From a sulfur-oxidizing endosymbiont of Gigantopelta aegis (GTDB lineage Bacteria; Pseudomonadota; Gammaproteobacteria; GRL18): 64,000 nt of DNA. Location of the stretch: positions 2,157,157-2,221,156 of the forward strand of contig NZ_JAEHGE010000001.1 in the NCBI RefSeq assembly GCF_016097415.1. Direction: 5' to 3'. The position numbers and the translations under genes are program-made. The notes beneath the pieces were generated by a model, which saw nothing but the letters and a program-made list of their open reading frames with translations, made no database searches and had not been told where the DNA came from. The stretch's first letter is position 1, and each line of letters starts with the position of its first letter. This document shows positions 19,926 to 31,592 of this stretch, one piece after another.

Positions 19926-20207
19926 CTATGAATAAAAAGTCGCATTTACACCAGCAAAATTAATGACATCACCATCGGTTAGTTTTACATGAAATATTTT
20001 TTTACCATTAATGTAAGTGCCATTTGAGCTTCGTAAGTCGGTAAGAAAATAATTCTTTTCAAAGTTAAGATGAGCATGATGATTAGAAACCGAGGCATTA
20101 CTGATAATAATGTCATTATCGTCACGTCGTCCAATGGATGTGCGAGCATTTTCTAAATCGAAATCAGTGTATCGATTATCTTCCAATTGTACTCTTAAAA
20201 GTGCCAC
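19926..20207 (-). CDS. Single-domain FHA protein
   Basis: 93 residues, a bare forkhead-associated domain with no fused partner. Phosphothreonine-binding residues are present: SIGRRDDNDIII (the conserved Gly-Arg), NASVSNHHAHLNF (Ser-x-x-His) and LRSSNGTYINGKKI (Asn-Gly-Thr). It would bind a Thr-phosphorylated partner. It lies 147 bases downstream, on the same strand, of the IS66-split repeat protein gene. The segment 20208-20354 between them holds no gene I can see. No Ser/Thr kinase is encoded in the window. Confidence 0.9.
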   Translation of the reverse strand: MALLRVQLEDNRYTDFDLENARTSIGRRDDNDIIISNASVSNHHAHLNFEKNYFLTDLRSSNGTYINGKKIFHVKLTDGDVINFAGVNATFYS

Positions 20208-20735
20208 GACTATATTCCCTTTCCTTTTAGCTAATAGGATATTTTTAACCTAAACTATTCATAATCTATTATATATATTTAGTACAGCTTAATTTTACTA
20301 AAATAGTGTAAGAATACGAAATTTTTCCTGTCAGATTTGGCTTACTTTGGCCATTTAATTTATCTGAAAAGTCGCTTTACCCTGAGGTTTTTCATTAGCT
20401 TGTCCCTTTTCGGGTGTTTTTTCAATTTCTAAGTGGCTGGTATCAGGAATTGCAACTGCATCGACTTTAATTCCCAAACCCTTAAGGCTACCTTCTTGTG
20501 CCTCAGACATGGACAAGTCAGAAATATCGGGAATTTCAATGGCCTCGATAGTCGCTGAAAGTTCAGATAAGGGGGCATCATCCAGAGCGTGGATATCCAG
20601 TGTACTAATATCAGGCAATTCAACCGCTGTGACGAGTTTGCTGAATTCTTCGTAAGCGCTTAACCATCTAGCGTTATTCAAAAAATATCTCCCCTGCCTC
20701 ATAATCAATCCATCGATTAATTATGAGGCACATCA

Positions 20736-21065
20736 ATGAAACCAGAAACCCAAGCCAACTCAAAACAATTTTGGCAAGACCACGTTAATCAATGGAATGA
20801 AAACAGTATCAGCCAGGCATCCTATTGTCAGGAACATGGGCTACCCATCAAACGTTTTGGCTATTACAAGCGTAAGTTGCTGGGTGCAACAACGCAAACC
20901 AGTGCGATGACAAAGGGGAATGGTTTTATTCAACTATCTTCCCCGACACACTATTCAGCCCGCACCTCAGCATTAATTGTAGAATTACCCAATCAGCTAC
21001 GCATTGAAGGGGTGACTGCCGATAATGTACAGCTGGTAAAACAATTAGCAGGATTGTTCCAATGA
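20736..21065 (+). CDS. tnpA: IS66 accessory protein TnpA
   Basis: 109 residues. N-terminal helix-turn-helix-like region KQFWQDHVNQWNENSISQ, then ASYCQEHGLPIKRFGYYKRK, the family's DNA-binding stretch. First gene of the IS66 triplet; its stop overlaps the tnpB start by four bases (ATGA), giving translational coupling. Frame intact. Confidence 0.9.
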   Translation: MKPETQANSKQFWQDHVNQWNENSISQASYCQEHGLPIKRFGYYKRKLLGATTQTSAMTKGNGFIQLSSPTHYSARTSALIVELPNQLRIEGVTADNVQLVKQLAGLFQ

Positions 21066-21425
21066 AGTCAGCCATACTTCCATCACTCAGCCTGCCACAG
21101 GTGTATCTCTATCTGAAGCCTGTTGATTTTCGTAAAAGTTTTATTGGCCTCAGTGCCATTGTTGAATGTGAATTAGGTCATAATCCTTTGCAGGCCATCT
21201 GTATGCCTTTACCAATCGTCAGCGTAATAAAATTAAATGCCTCTTCTGGGATAATACCGGTTTTGTACTCTATTACAAAAGTCTCTCAGAAGAAAAGTTC
21301 AATGGCCAAAGGGTGAAGATGACCTGATGAATATCACCGGACAACAAATCAACTGGCTATTAGACGGCTATGATATCAGTGTCATGAAACCGCATAAGAA
21401 ATTGCATTATGAGTCTGTATTTTAA
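21062..21425 (+). pseudogene. tnpB: IS66 accessory protein TnpB, two frameshifts
   Basis: Begins MKSAILPSLSLPQVYLYLKPVDFRKSF, the family N-terminus. A frame break near 21200 moves to GHLYAFTNRQRNKIKCLFWD, the IS66 Orf2 core. A second near 21302 (one A short in TTCAATGG) leads to WPKGEDDLMNITGQQI and ends HYESVF at 21425. About 120 codons in all, normal length. Required for transposition in IS66 elements. Confidence 0.85.
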
Positions 21426-21459
21426 GTACTTTTAGTCTATTTTTTGTTATAATAAAGCC

Positions 21460-23017
21460 ATGCAAAACAAGGCTGAATCCACAAAAACGACTCTATATTT
21501 TCCGCTTTTTCACACGCGGACAAGAATGAATTGTTGAGTGTCATTGAACAGAAAAACCACCGTATAAAAATACTGGAAGAAGCCCTTCGTCTGGCTCGTA
21601 GTAAACGCTTTGCACCCAGCAGTGAAAAAGTGATGGTCAGGAACGCTTATTTGATGAAGCTGAGCAGGCGGCTGACGATGAGGGGCTCCCTGAACCTAAA
21701 ACCACTTCGCCTAAGAAGAAAGAAAAACAGGCAGGAAGCCTTTCTCAAAGACTATTCCAAGAGTCCCTGTCTTCATCGATCTGACAGATGAAGAAAAAGC
21801 CGGTGCCATTGAGGTTTTTACACTAAAGTCAGAGAAGAGCTGGATATCATTCCAGCTAAAGTCCAAATACTGGAATACTTCCAGGAAAAGCCGTCTTTGC
21901 AGGCACCAATGACACAGACAGTCGTTCAATGAAAGCTGCGGTCATGCCAAAACATCCATTACCTAAATCAATGGGCAGTATTCACCTGATGGCACACATC
22001 ATTATCTCAAAATATGCCGATGGTTTGCCTCTGTATCGAATGGAAGGCATATTATCACGCTATGGCGGCGATATAACCCGAGCCACCATGGCCAATTGGG
22101 CTATTAAACTGGCTCATCAGTTCCAGCCGCTCATCAACCTCATGCGAGAACATCAACTGTCGGGTGACATCATCCAAATGGATGAAACGGTGCTCAAAGT
22201 ATTAAAAGAGCCGGGACTCAGTGCTCATTCGAACAAATACATGTGGGTCAGTCGTGGCGGGCCACCTGGACAACCCAGTGTGCTGTTTGAATACGATCCT
22301 TCTCGTAAGAAGGAAGTACCACTGCGCCTGCTTGATGGCTTTAGCGGCTATCTGCAAACCGATGGCTATGCCGGTTACAATGCCGTGTGTGCACAAAATA
22401 ATGCCACATCGGTCGGCTGCTGGGATCACACTCGCCGTAAATTCAAAGATTCTCAGACGGCACAACCAAAGAAAAAGAGCAATCAAAAGCCTACAAAAGC
22501 CGATGTGGCACTGGCCCATATCAATAAGCTGTATTTAATTGAGCGTGAGATAAAAGAAGCCAGTGTTAATGAAAAATTTAAGGTTCGTCAGAAACAGAGC
22601 CTGCCGCTTCTTGAGAAAATAAGAACATGGGTCGATAACACCCTGGGCAAAGTGCCGAACGACAGCTTGACAGGAAAAGCACTCACCTATATTAATAATC
22701 AATGGCCTAAGCTGACTGTTTATTGTGAAGATGGTCGGTTGAATATCAGTAATGTGCTGGCAGAAAATGCTATCCGTCCATTCTGCGTGGGTAGAAAGGC
22801 CTGGTTATTTTCAGATACGCCAAAGGGTGCACATGCCAGTGCAGTTCATTATAGTTTTATTGAAACCGCTAAGGCCAATGATATTGAGCCATATACGTAT
22901 ATGGTCTATGTATTAACCCAATTACCTTATGCGGATACGGTTGAAAAGCTGGAAGCATTGCTTCCCTGGAATTTTAAAAAATCAGAATTGGAAAAGGTAA
23001 AGAACGCTGTTCGTTAA
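21460..23017 (+). pseudogene. tnpC: IS66 transposase TnpC, frameshifted in the N-terminal half
   Basis: About 519 codons. The N-terminal third is broken at several sites (about 21500, 21645, 21770, 21820) but keeps the coiled-coil start SVIEQKNHRIKILEEALRLA and SKRFAPSSEK. From 21929 the frame is open for 362 residues and holds the DDE core: DIIQMDETVLKVL (D), GYLQTDGYAGYNAV (D) and LAENAIRPFCVGRKAWLFS (E). The C-terminal IS66 tail YTYMVYVLTQLPYADTVEKL is present. Catalytic half intact, so trans-complementation could still work. Confidence 0.9.
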
Positions 23018-23809
23018 GCGCTTACAATTCTTCTAAACTACCGGTATTCGCTTCGCCCATTGATAAGTCATCAATATCAGGTAATTCCACGGCTTCAACT
23101 GCAGGGGCAAATTCTTCCAGAGAACCACTTTGGGCTTCGGACATGCTCAGATGACTGGTGTCAGGAATACTTTTTATTGGCGGGTTTTCACTATTTTTTT
23201 CACTATTTTCTTCATTATGATTACTGCCAATAGGAGCGAGTTGTAAGCCACTAATGTTCGGTGTAGATTTGTCCGGTGTAGCTTTGACCGGTATAGATTG
23301 ATCCTTTGCAGGCTCATTCTGTGTTGATTCAGTGACTGGTTTTAAATTATCACTTTTTTCCTGTTCAGCTAATGTTTTAGGCTGATTGTAGCCTATCAGT
23401 GAAGCTAATCCCGGACTTAAACCTTTCTGTTCGTTATTTGAAGTAATAGCAGGGCTTGTTTCTGGAGTCGATTTATTGAGTGTTTCTTTTTGAGGAGCGG
23501 TGGTTTCTGAATCAAGCTTAACGGCTTTAACCTTAACGGCTTTAGCAATGGCTCCAGCTTTTTTTAATACCGTGAGGTATTTCTTTGCTGCTTCAGTATC
23601 GAGATTTTTTTTAATGACAATGGGCTTGCCAGAGAAGAGTGCGGCTGTTTTCGCTGCATCAGCTTTGAATAAGCGAGCAACATTATCTTTGACTTCATCG
23701 AGTGAAGCACCGTCGATAATTTTACCTTGAAAAATAAGGTTGTAATATGCCATAGTTTTACCAGTAAAAATGTTAGAAACTGATATAACTATAGCATATC
23801 AATCAGGAA

Positions 23810-24385
23810 TTACAGGTTGCTGTTCACAAAATCCCAGTTAACCAGATTCCAGAATGCTGCAACATAGTTAGGACGTGCATTACGGTAATCGATGTAATAA
23901 GCATGTTCCCAAACGTCACACGTCATTAATGGTGTGACACCATCAGTCAGAGGACAACCGGCATTTGAAGTCTTAACGATTTCAATTGCGCCTTCGCTGT
24001 TTTTCACTAACCAAGTCCAACCAGAACCGAAGTTAGTGACACAAGCTGCTGAGAACTCTTCTTTGAACTTGTCAAAAGAGCCAAAAGTAGAGTTAATGGC
24101 ATCAGCGATTGCGCCAGTTGCTTCACCACCACCATTTGGGCTTAGGCAGTTCCAGTAGAAAGTGTGGTTCCAAACTTGAGCAGCATTATTGAAAATGCCT
24201 GCATCTGATTTCTTGATGATTTCTTCTAGAGACATGTTTTCAAAATCAGTACCAGCGACTAAGTTGTTTAGGTTAACAACATAAGTGTTGTGGTGCTTAC
24301 CATAATGATATTCGAGTGTTTCTTCAGAAATATGAGGGGCAAGTGCATCTTTTTCAAAAGGTAGAGCTGGTAATTCAAATGTCAT
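23810..24385 (-). CDS. sodB: Fe superoxide dismutase
   Basis: 191 residues, standard for SodB. It converts superoxide to H2O2 and O2 in the cytoplasm. Metal ligands: His in [11 protein letters not shown], His in [16 protein letters not shown], Asp and His in [13 protein letters not shown]. The Gln in AAQVWNH is the iron-type position. GGAG lies about 8 bases before the ATG. The ~300-base region 24386-24682 between it and the divergent BON lipoprotein holds promoter-like A/T stretches but nothing I can define. Confidence 0.97.
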   Translation of the reverse strand: MTFELPALPFEKDALAPHISEETLEYHYGKHHNTYVVNLNNLVAGTDFENMSLEEIIKKSDAGIFNNAAQVWNHTFYWNCLSPNGGGEATGAIADAINSTFGSFDKFKEEFSAACVTNFGSGWTWLVKNSEGAIEIVKTSNAGCPLTDGVTPLMTCDVWEHAYYIDYRNARPNYVAAFWNLVNWDFVNSNL

Positions 24386-24682
24386 TTTATGACTCCATGT
24401 TAGTTATTTGTTATACACATTTTGCCTATCGATAGTCGATTGTGTGCAAAAGGTATCAAAGTTTTTGCTACTAGGGTGTAGTGATTGTCGCAGTATAAAC
24501 TATTTTTCATTATAATAACACACTAAAATAGTCAGGTATTAAAAATTATTGCATTTGCATTCTTTTCAGTACTGCAATTAAGGTACAATGGGGGTTCAAA
24601 ATATAAATATCAATTGATTGTTTTTAATTTTACTTAAAAACAGACGTAACATAAGTCCCAATCACTAAATTAGGAATAAAAC

Positions 24683-25153
24683 ATGGCAATAATGAAGAAA
24701 AAAATTATTATAAATTCATTGATGGCAGTGACAATTGTTACATTGACCGCCTGTACGACAGTAAGAGATACCACTGATTGGATTCCTGGTGTTGATAGTA
24801 ATGAAGAGAAGCAAGTCGAAGCGAAGCTGGAAGCTAAAGAAGCACAAGCTAAGGAGCGTCAGGCTTATGAAGATAAAGCTGCTTTTGCACCGACACGTAC
24901 CGCATCGGAGGCAGATGCCAAGATCAGTGTCACCATTGGCAATGAACTGTCTCAGGCGGAAATGATAAACCGTGAAGATATTGGTATTGAAGTCAATGCG
25001 GGTGTGGTGACTTTAACGGGCAATGTGAATTCGGATGAAAGTGCGGTGAGTGCTATTTCGATAGCCAAAAGCACCCGGGGTGTGTCACGAGTGGTTTCTA
25101 AGCTCTTGGTGGTTAAAGTGCGGGTAAAGGTTGAAGAACCCGTCGCGGAGTAG
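24683..25153 (+). CDS. BON-domain lipoprotein
   Basis: 156 residues. Lipoprotein signal KKIIINSLMAVTIVTLTAC with Cys of the lipobox at about residue 24. A charged helix rich in Glu, Lys and Ala (KQVEAKLEAKEAQAKERQAY) follows. The C-terminal half is one BON domain (DAKISVTIGNELSQAEMIN; VNAGVVTLTGNVNSDES; TRGVSRVVSKLLVVK). Related to OsmY-type periplasmic or envelope proteins thought to bind phospholipids or stabilise the envelope. Single gene, divergent from sodB. Confidence 0.85.
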   Translation: MAIMKKKIIINSLMAVTIVTLTACTTVRDTTDWIPGVDSNEEKQVEAKLEAKEAQAKERQAYEDKAAFAPTRTASEADAKISVTIGNELSQAEMINREDIGIEVNAGVVTLTGNVNSDESAVSAISIAKSTRGVSRVVSKLLVVKVRVKVEEPVAE

Positions 25154-25213
25154 TAGCTCAACAATAGAAAAAAAATAACTATTCAGCCGATTAAAAATAT
25201 CAATAGAGTATCG

Positions 25214-25315
25214 GGTTGAATAGCTTGTCTTTGTAGGGTTTTGAAAATAGGGATATTTTCATAAAGCGTCACATGGATGTGCTCGAGCGCCCCTGTAAAG
25301 ACAAGCTATTTAACC
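25214..25315. repeat. Long imperfect inverted repeat before the asnB-like gene
   Basis: GGTTGAATAGCTTGTCTTT (25214 on) pairs with AAAGACAAGCTATTTAACC (to 25315) over about 25 positions with few mismatches. A small inner palindrome GAAAATA-GGGA-TATTTTC lies at 25243-25260. It ends 49 bases before the gene start, so it may lie in the leader RNA or be a short mobile palindrome. Confidence 0.75.
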
Positions 25316-25364
25316 TAGTACGGGAAAAATATTGAACGGTTACGATAAAAAATAGGTTTTAATT

Positions 25365-27167
25365 ATGTGTGGCATCTGTGGTGATTATCATTTTGACGGT
25401 TCAAAACCCAATTTAGATGTACTCGATAGTATGTTGCAGAAATTGGAGCGTCGTGGGCCGGATAATGTCGGTGTGTTTCATGAAGGGCCGATGGCGCTGG
25501 GACATCGAAGGCTGTCGATTATTGATCTGTCTGAGCGTTCTAACCAGCCTATGGTGGATAATGATCTACAATTAGCGCTGGTGTTTAATGGCACGATTTA
25601 TAATTATCCTGAGTTACGTAAAGAGCTGATCAGCAAGGGCTATCAATTCTTTTCTGACGGTGATTCAGAAGTTATATTGAAAGCCTATGCTCATTGGGGC
25701 GAGCAGTGTGTAGAACACCTGCATGGCATGTTTGCCTTTGCCATTGTTGACCTACGAGATTACAGCCTATTTGTTGCCCGTGATCGCATGGGTATAAAAC
25801 CACTTTACTATAGTTTGGATGATAACCGCTTTGTTTTTGCCTCAAATATGCAGGCGCTATTGGCGGCTGGGCATATCAATACCGGGATCAATCCCGTGGG
25901 GTTGCACCATCAATTAACTCTACATGCGGTGATTCCTGCGCCGGACACTATTTTTGACGGGGTAAAAAAACTGGCCCCGGGTACGACGATTAAGATAGAT
26001 GCCAATGGCGGGATGTCTTATCATCGTTATTGGCATTTGAAGGCCAATCGCGATCCACAAAAAGCATCGTGGAGTGAGGCAGACTGGACGGAAGCCATTC
26101 ATGATAGCTTGATGAATGCAGTAAAAAAACGCATTTCTATTGCTGATGTACCGGTCGGGGTGTTGCTGTCTGGCGGTTTGGATTCGAGTTTGTTAGTGGC
26201 ATTATTAGCCGAAGCCGGAGTACAGGATTTACGCACTTTTTCCATTGGTTTTAATGATATTGGTGATGAACAGGGCAGTGAATTTGAGTTTAGCGATCAA
26301 GTCGTGGAACGCTATGGCACTCGTCATCATAAGTACATGATCCCCAATCATGCCGTCTTAGACCGCTTGCCCGAAGCGATTAGGCACATGTCTGAGCCTA
26401 TGGTAGGACAGGATGCGGTGGCTTTTTACTTGTTGTCAGAAAAAGTCTCTCAAGAAGTTAAAGTGGTACAAAGTGGTCAGGGTGCTGATGAAGTATTTGC
26501 GGGTTATTTCTGGTATCCACAAATGGCTGAGGCGGCGAGAAAAGATCCCGATGGCAGTGATTTAGATCATTTTGCCCCCTATTATTTTGATCGCCATCAT
26601 GATGAGTTTTTACAGGCAGTGACACAGCGCTATCATGGTAAGGATCATACCAGTGAATTGGTGAATAATTTACTCACCGCACCCTATGCCGATGATTTTT
26701 TGGATAAAGTTTTACGCATGGATACCACTACCCTGATTGTCGATGATCCTGTTAAACGGGTGGACAATATGACCATGGCCTGGGGCTTGGAAGCGCGAGT
26801 GCCATTTTTGGATCATGAATTGGTTGAATTGGCTGCACAAATGCCGAATCATTATAAAATTGGCCAGCATGGCGGTAAGCACGTACTTAAATCCATTTCT
26901 CGCGGCAGAATCCCTGATGCCGTTATTGATCGCCCTAAGGGTTACTTTCCTATGCCGGCATTGAAATATGTCCGGGGTGAATTTCTTGATATGATGTCGG
27001 ATGTACTCAATTCTCAGGCCTGTAAAGAACGGGGTGTCTTTGAGCCAGCTTATATTCAGCGCTTATTAAAAAATCCTGAAGCAGAAGAAAACATGACTCG
27101 CCTCAAAGGCAGTAAGCTCTGGCACATGGCCTTGCTGGAAATGTGGTTACAAACCCATATTGGCTAA
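25365..27167 (+). CDS. Probable N-acetylglutaminylglutamine amidotransferase (asparagine synthetase family)
   Basis: 600 residues. Residues 1-200 form a class II glutamine amidotransferase with the nucleophile Cys2 (MCGICGDYHFDG), LERRGPDNVGVF and VFNGTIYNYPEL. Residues ~240-600 are an asparagine-synthetase-type ATP domain with PP-loop VLLSGGLDSSLLVALL. VVQSGQGADEVFAGYFWYP, DPVKRVDNMTMAWGLEARVPFLDHEL and RPKGYFPMPALKY are closer to the NAGGN amidotransferase branch than to AsnB. That enzyme amidates the dipeptide osmolyte N-acetylglutaminylglutamine. Its usual synthetase partner is not adjacent: grxD comes next. Plain asparagine synthetase remains possible. Confidence 0.8.
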   Translation: MCGICGDYHFDGSKPNLDVLDSMLQKLERRGPDNVGVFHEGPMALGHRRLSIIDLSERSNQPMVDNDLQLALVFNGTIYNYPELRKELISKGYQFFSDGDSEVILKAYAHWGEQCVEHLHGMFAFAIVDLRDYSLFVARDRMGIKPLYYSLDDNRFVFASNMQALLAAGHINTGINPVGLHHQLTLHAVIPAPDTIFDGVKKLAPGTTIKIDANGGMSYHRYWHLKANRDPQKASWSEADWTEAIHDSLMNAVKKRISIADVPVGVLLSGGLDSSLLVALLAEAGVQDLRTFSIGFNDIGDEQGSEFEFSDQVVERYGTRHHKYMIPNHAVLDRLPEAIRHMSEPMVGQDAVAFYLLSEKVSQEVKVVQSGQGADEVFAGYFWYPQMAEAARKDPDGSDLDHFAPYYFDRHHDEFLQAVTQRYHGKDHTSELVNNLLTAPYADDFLDKVLRMDTTTLIVDDPVKRVDNMTMAWGLEARVPFLDHELVELAAQMPNHYKIGQHGGKHVLKSISRGRIPDAVIDRPKGYFPMPALKYVRGEFLDMMSDVLNSQACKERGVFEPAYIQRLLKNPEAEENMTRLKGSKLWHMALLEMWLQTHIG

Positions 27168-27312
27168 TTTAATAGAGAGTGCAAATAGGGCTTGAAAAAA
27201 TAAAGCCTAATCCTTATATTAGAAATAACTTATTAAATTAGTCAACTTTGTATATTTCTAATAATAGAAAGATAAACTAAAAATTATAAACAAAAAAATT
27301 GAGGTTAAACCT

Positions 27313-27651
27313 ATGGACGTTATGCAACGCATTGATGATGCTGTAAAAAGTAATTCGATTGTTATTTTTATGAAAGGTACTCCAAAAATGCCTTCTTGTG
27401 GTTTTTCAGCTCGCGCAGCAGAAGCCCTGATGAATACGGGTGTTGAGTTCTCTTATGTGAATATTTTGACCGACCCGGAAATTTTTGAAAACTTACCCCG
27501 TTATGCGGATTGGCCGACTTTTCCACAAATTTATATCAACCACGAACTAACCGGTGGTGGCGATATCATTCTAGAAATGTTCCAAAATGGACAACTAAAG
27601 ACTGTTTGTGAAGAAGCCGTTGCTGCGGATGCAGCTAAAGCTGAGTCTTAA
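27313..27651 (+). CDS. grxD: Monothiol glutaredoxin Grx4
   Basis: 112 residues. CGFS active site in MKGTPKMPSCGFSARAAEAL; glutathione-binding TFPQIYINHELTGGGDII. Members of this class bind a bridging [2Fe-2S] cluster with glutathione and work in iron-sulfur transfer with BolA proteins rather than as reductases. It has its own upstream A/T-rich region (27168-27312), GAGG before the ATG, and no partner next to it. Confidence 0.96.
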   Translation: MDVMQRIDDAVKSNSIVIFMKGTPKMPSCGFSARAAEALMNTGVEFSYVNILTDPEIFENLPRYADWPTFPQIYINHELTGGGDIILEMFQNGQLKTVCEEAVAADAAKAES

Positions 27652-27734
27652 GTTTCGTTCAAAATGTACTGCTGAAAACGGATGATTCGGGAGTCGGGTG
27701 AGCCTTGCGGGGGCATGTCAAGGCCATCCATGGC

Positions 27735-28265
27735 TCACTCATCTCCAACACGTTTAAATTGCGTATGACTACAAGCAGAGCAGGGTGGAATTCGTCCCGG
27801 CTTGTGAAAATGTAATTCCTTACCACAATTCTTACACACTAAAGTACCGATACTTGTCACTTCACCGGTATGCCACTCATTTCCTGCTTCCTTTAAATGC
27901 TCGAGTTCTTCGCGAGTTTTATCTGCCATATTGGAAAAAACAGCGAGTAAATTTTCCTCTACCCGTTGCATGTCAAATTCAAACCATTCCTTAAAATTCT
28001 GATTTTTAACTTCCATTTTACTGGCGGCATCATGCAAATCACGTTGCACATAGCGTGAAATTAGGTCAATTTCCTCTTTAGTCCAACGCTTGAGATCGAC
28101 TAAAAATTCTTCCGTATCTTTAATGCCATTAACGATCATCGGACCTGCTTCAGCATCGGCCTTGTCTGACCATTCCGCCAGCTTATCCAACATGGTGTTA
28201 TAACCATCGACCAGCTTATCGGTGACATCATCAAAATTGTTTTTTTGATTATTATCCGGGCTCAT
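27735..28265 (-). CDS. Zinc-ribbon protein of the DUF1451 family
   Basis: 176 residues. A long charged helical region (residues ~10-125: KLVDGYNTMLDKLAEWSDKA, MQRVEENLLAVFSNMADKTR) is followed by a C-terminal rubredoxin-like zinc ribbon, LVCKNCGKELHFHKPGRIPP and CSACSHTQFKRV, with two CxxC pairs. Family members include E. coli YbeL. Molecular role unknown. It converges with grxD; the short gap contains a dyad (GGTGAGCC and GGCTCACT) without a clear U tail. Confidence 0.88.
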   Translation of the reverse strand: MSPDNNQKNNFDDVTDKLVDGYNTMLDKLAEWSDKADAEAGPMIVNGIKDTEEFLVDLKRWTKEEIDLISRYVQRDLHDAASKMEVKNQNFKEWFEFDMQRVEENLLAVFSNMADKTREELEHLKEAGNEWHTGEVTSIGTLVCKNCGKELHFHKPGRIPPCSACSHTQFKRVGDE

Positions 28266-28477
28266 GTGCTTATCCTTTTAGGCTCTATTTTATAATATTA
28301 AAACCACTGAGTGTGTTGTAAAGTATCACGGGTATATTCATACACTCAGCAGTGAGCAAATTGTTTCTTATAATAACTTTCTTCTAATATAAGTATAGCT
28401 GAAAATGCACTTACTTGAACTAAAAATAATGGTACAATTCACAACTATTTTTGTAATAAGCTCAGAGTCTTAATAAT

Positions 28478-28514
28478 CCTAAAATAATCAGTAGGTTCAA
28501 CTGATTTTTTTAGG
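28478..28514. mobile_element. 37-bp deleted form of palindromic element family 3
   Basis: It consists of CCTAAAATAATCAGT joined directly to AGGTTCAACTGATTTTTTTAGG. The pieces equal the two ends of the 177-bp element at 53911-54087, fused at a shared CAGT. It is flanked by a 5-bp direct repeat ATAAT (28473-28477 and 28515-28519). It forms a long hairpin about 50 bases upstream of leuS. The rest of 28266-28563 shows A/T-rich promoter-like sequence only. Confidence 0.75.
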
Positions 28515-28560
28515 ATAATAGACTCATGGGCATAATTAAACTGAGATCCAGGAACCATAA

Positions 28561-31041
<2,481 letters not shown>

Positions 31042-31046
31042 GAAGC

Positions 31047-31583
31047 ATGATGAAACAAACAAAAAATATGAATGCACAAAATAACCATCGTTTTAGAGCC
31101 CACTTTAAACTTTTAAGTTTGATTTTACTCCTGAGCATAGTCTCAGGCTGTGGTTTTCAGTTACGCGGCAACATTGTGTTACCCCCCCTATATAAGCATG
31201 TACATGTTGTGACTCAAGGGAATGATGATGTGGGTGAAGCTTTGAGTAAGGCATTAACCAATGTGGGTAGCGTTATTGTGCCTTCGCCTGCAGCTGCAAC
31301 ATCAGTAGTAACCGTATTATCCAGTGGCACACAGCGAAGAGCGATCAATGTGGCGGGCAATACTATTCGTGAATACGAATTACAATTAAATATATCCTTT
31401 GTGGTACAGGATGGCAAAGGCGTGCAATTAGCGGATCAACAAACCGTTAGCGTGGTACGAAACTTCCAGAATGATCCTAATAATGTCTTGGGCAAGGATA
31501 ATGAAGAAAAATTGATCCGTAAAGAGATGATGGGACCTGCGATTATTCAAGTGTTGCGTCGTATGAAAGCCATTGCTCAATAA
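31047..31583 (+). CDS. lptE: LPS-assembly lipoprotein LptE
   Basis: 178 residues. Signal LLSLILLLSIVSGC ends with the lipidated Cys; the mature protein begins GFQLRGNIVLPPLYKHVHV, the recognisable LptE start. It plugs the LptD barrel in the outer membrane and delivers LPS to the surface. It starts 5 bases after the leuS stop, the standard place. The C-terminus (KEMMGPAIIQVLRRMKAI) is a helix, as in the family. Confidence 0.93.
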   Translation: MMKQTKNMNAQNNHRFRAHFKLLSLILLLSIVSGCGFQLRGNIVLPPLYKHVHVVTQGNDDVGEALSKALTNVGSVIVPSPAAATSVVTVLSSGTQRRAINVAGNTIREYELQLNISFVVQDGKGVQLADQQTVSVVRNFQNDPNNVLGKDNEEKLIRKEMMGPAIIQVLRRMKAIAQ

Positions 31584-31592
31584 TTTTAAAGC

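Larger units (their letters stand above)
20652..23025 (+). mobile_element. IS66-family insertion sequence
   Basis: 2374 bp. Terminal inverted repeats start GTAAGCGCTTAAC on both ends, the IS66-type GTAAGCG terminus. An exact 8-bp target duplication AATTCTTC lies at 20644-20651 and 23026-23033. It carries tnpA, tnpB and tnpC in the usual order; tnpB and tnpC contain frameshifts, so this copy is probably not autonomous. It lies within the repeat-protein gene in the opposite orientation. Confidence 0.95.
20355..23753 (-). pseudogene. Protein with 28-residue repeats, split by an IS66 element
   Basis: 5' part 23026-23753, 3' part 20355-20651. Removing the IS and one 8-bp target copy gives an uninterrupted 1017-base frame (338 residues). 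N-terminal domain, residues 1-75: YYNLIFQGKIIDGASLDEVK and ALFSGKPIVIKKNLDTEAAK, a fold I have seen at the N-terminus of assorted gammaproteobacterial proteins but cannot name. A Ser/Thr/Pro-rich linker follows. Then four 28-residue repeats of the form IPDTSHLSMSEAQSGSLEE and a final half repeat IPDTSHLEIEK, ending GKATFQIN. No signal or membrane helix. The IS cuts in repeat 2 (GSLEE/F). Function unknown; FHA gene downstream. Confidence 0.85.
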
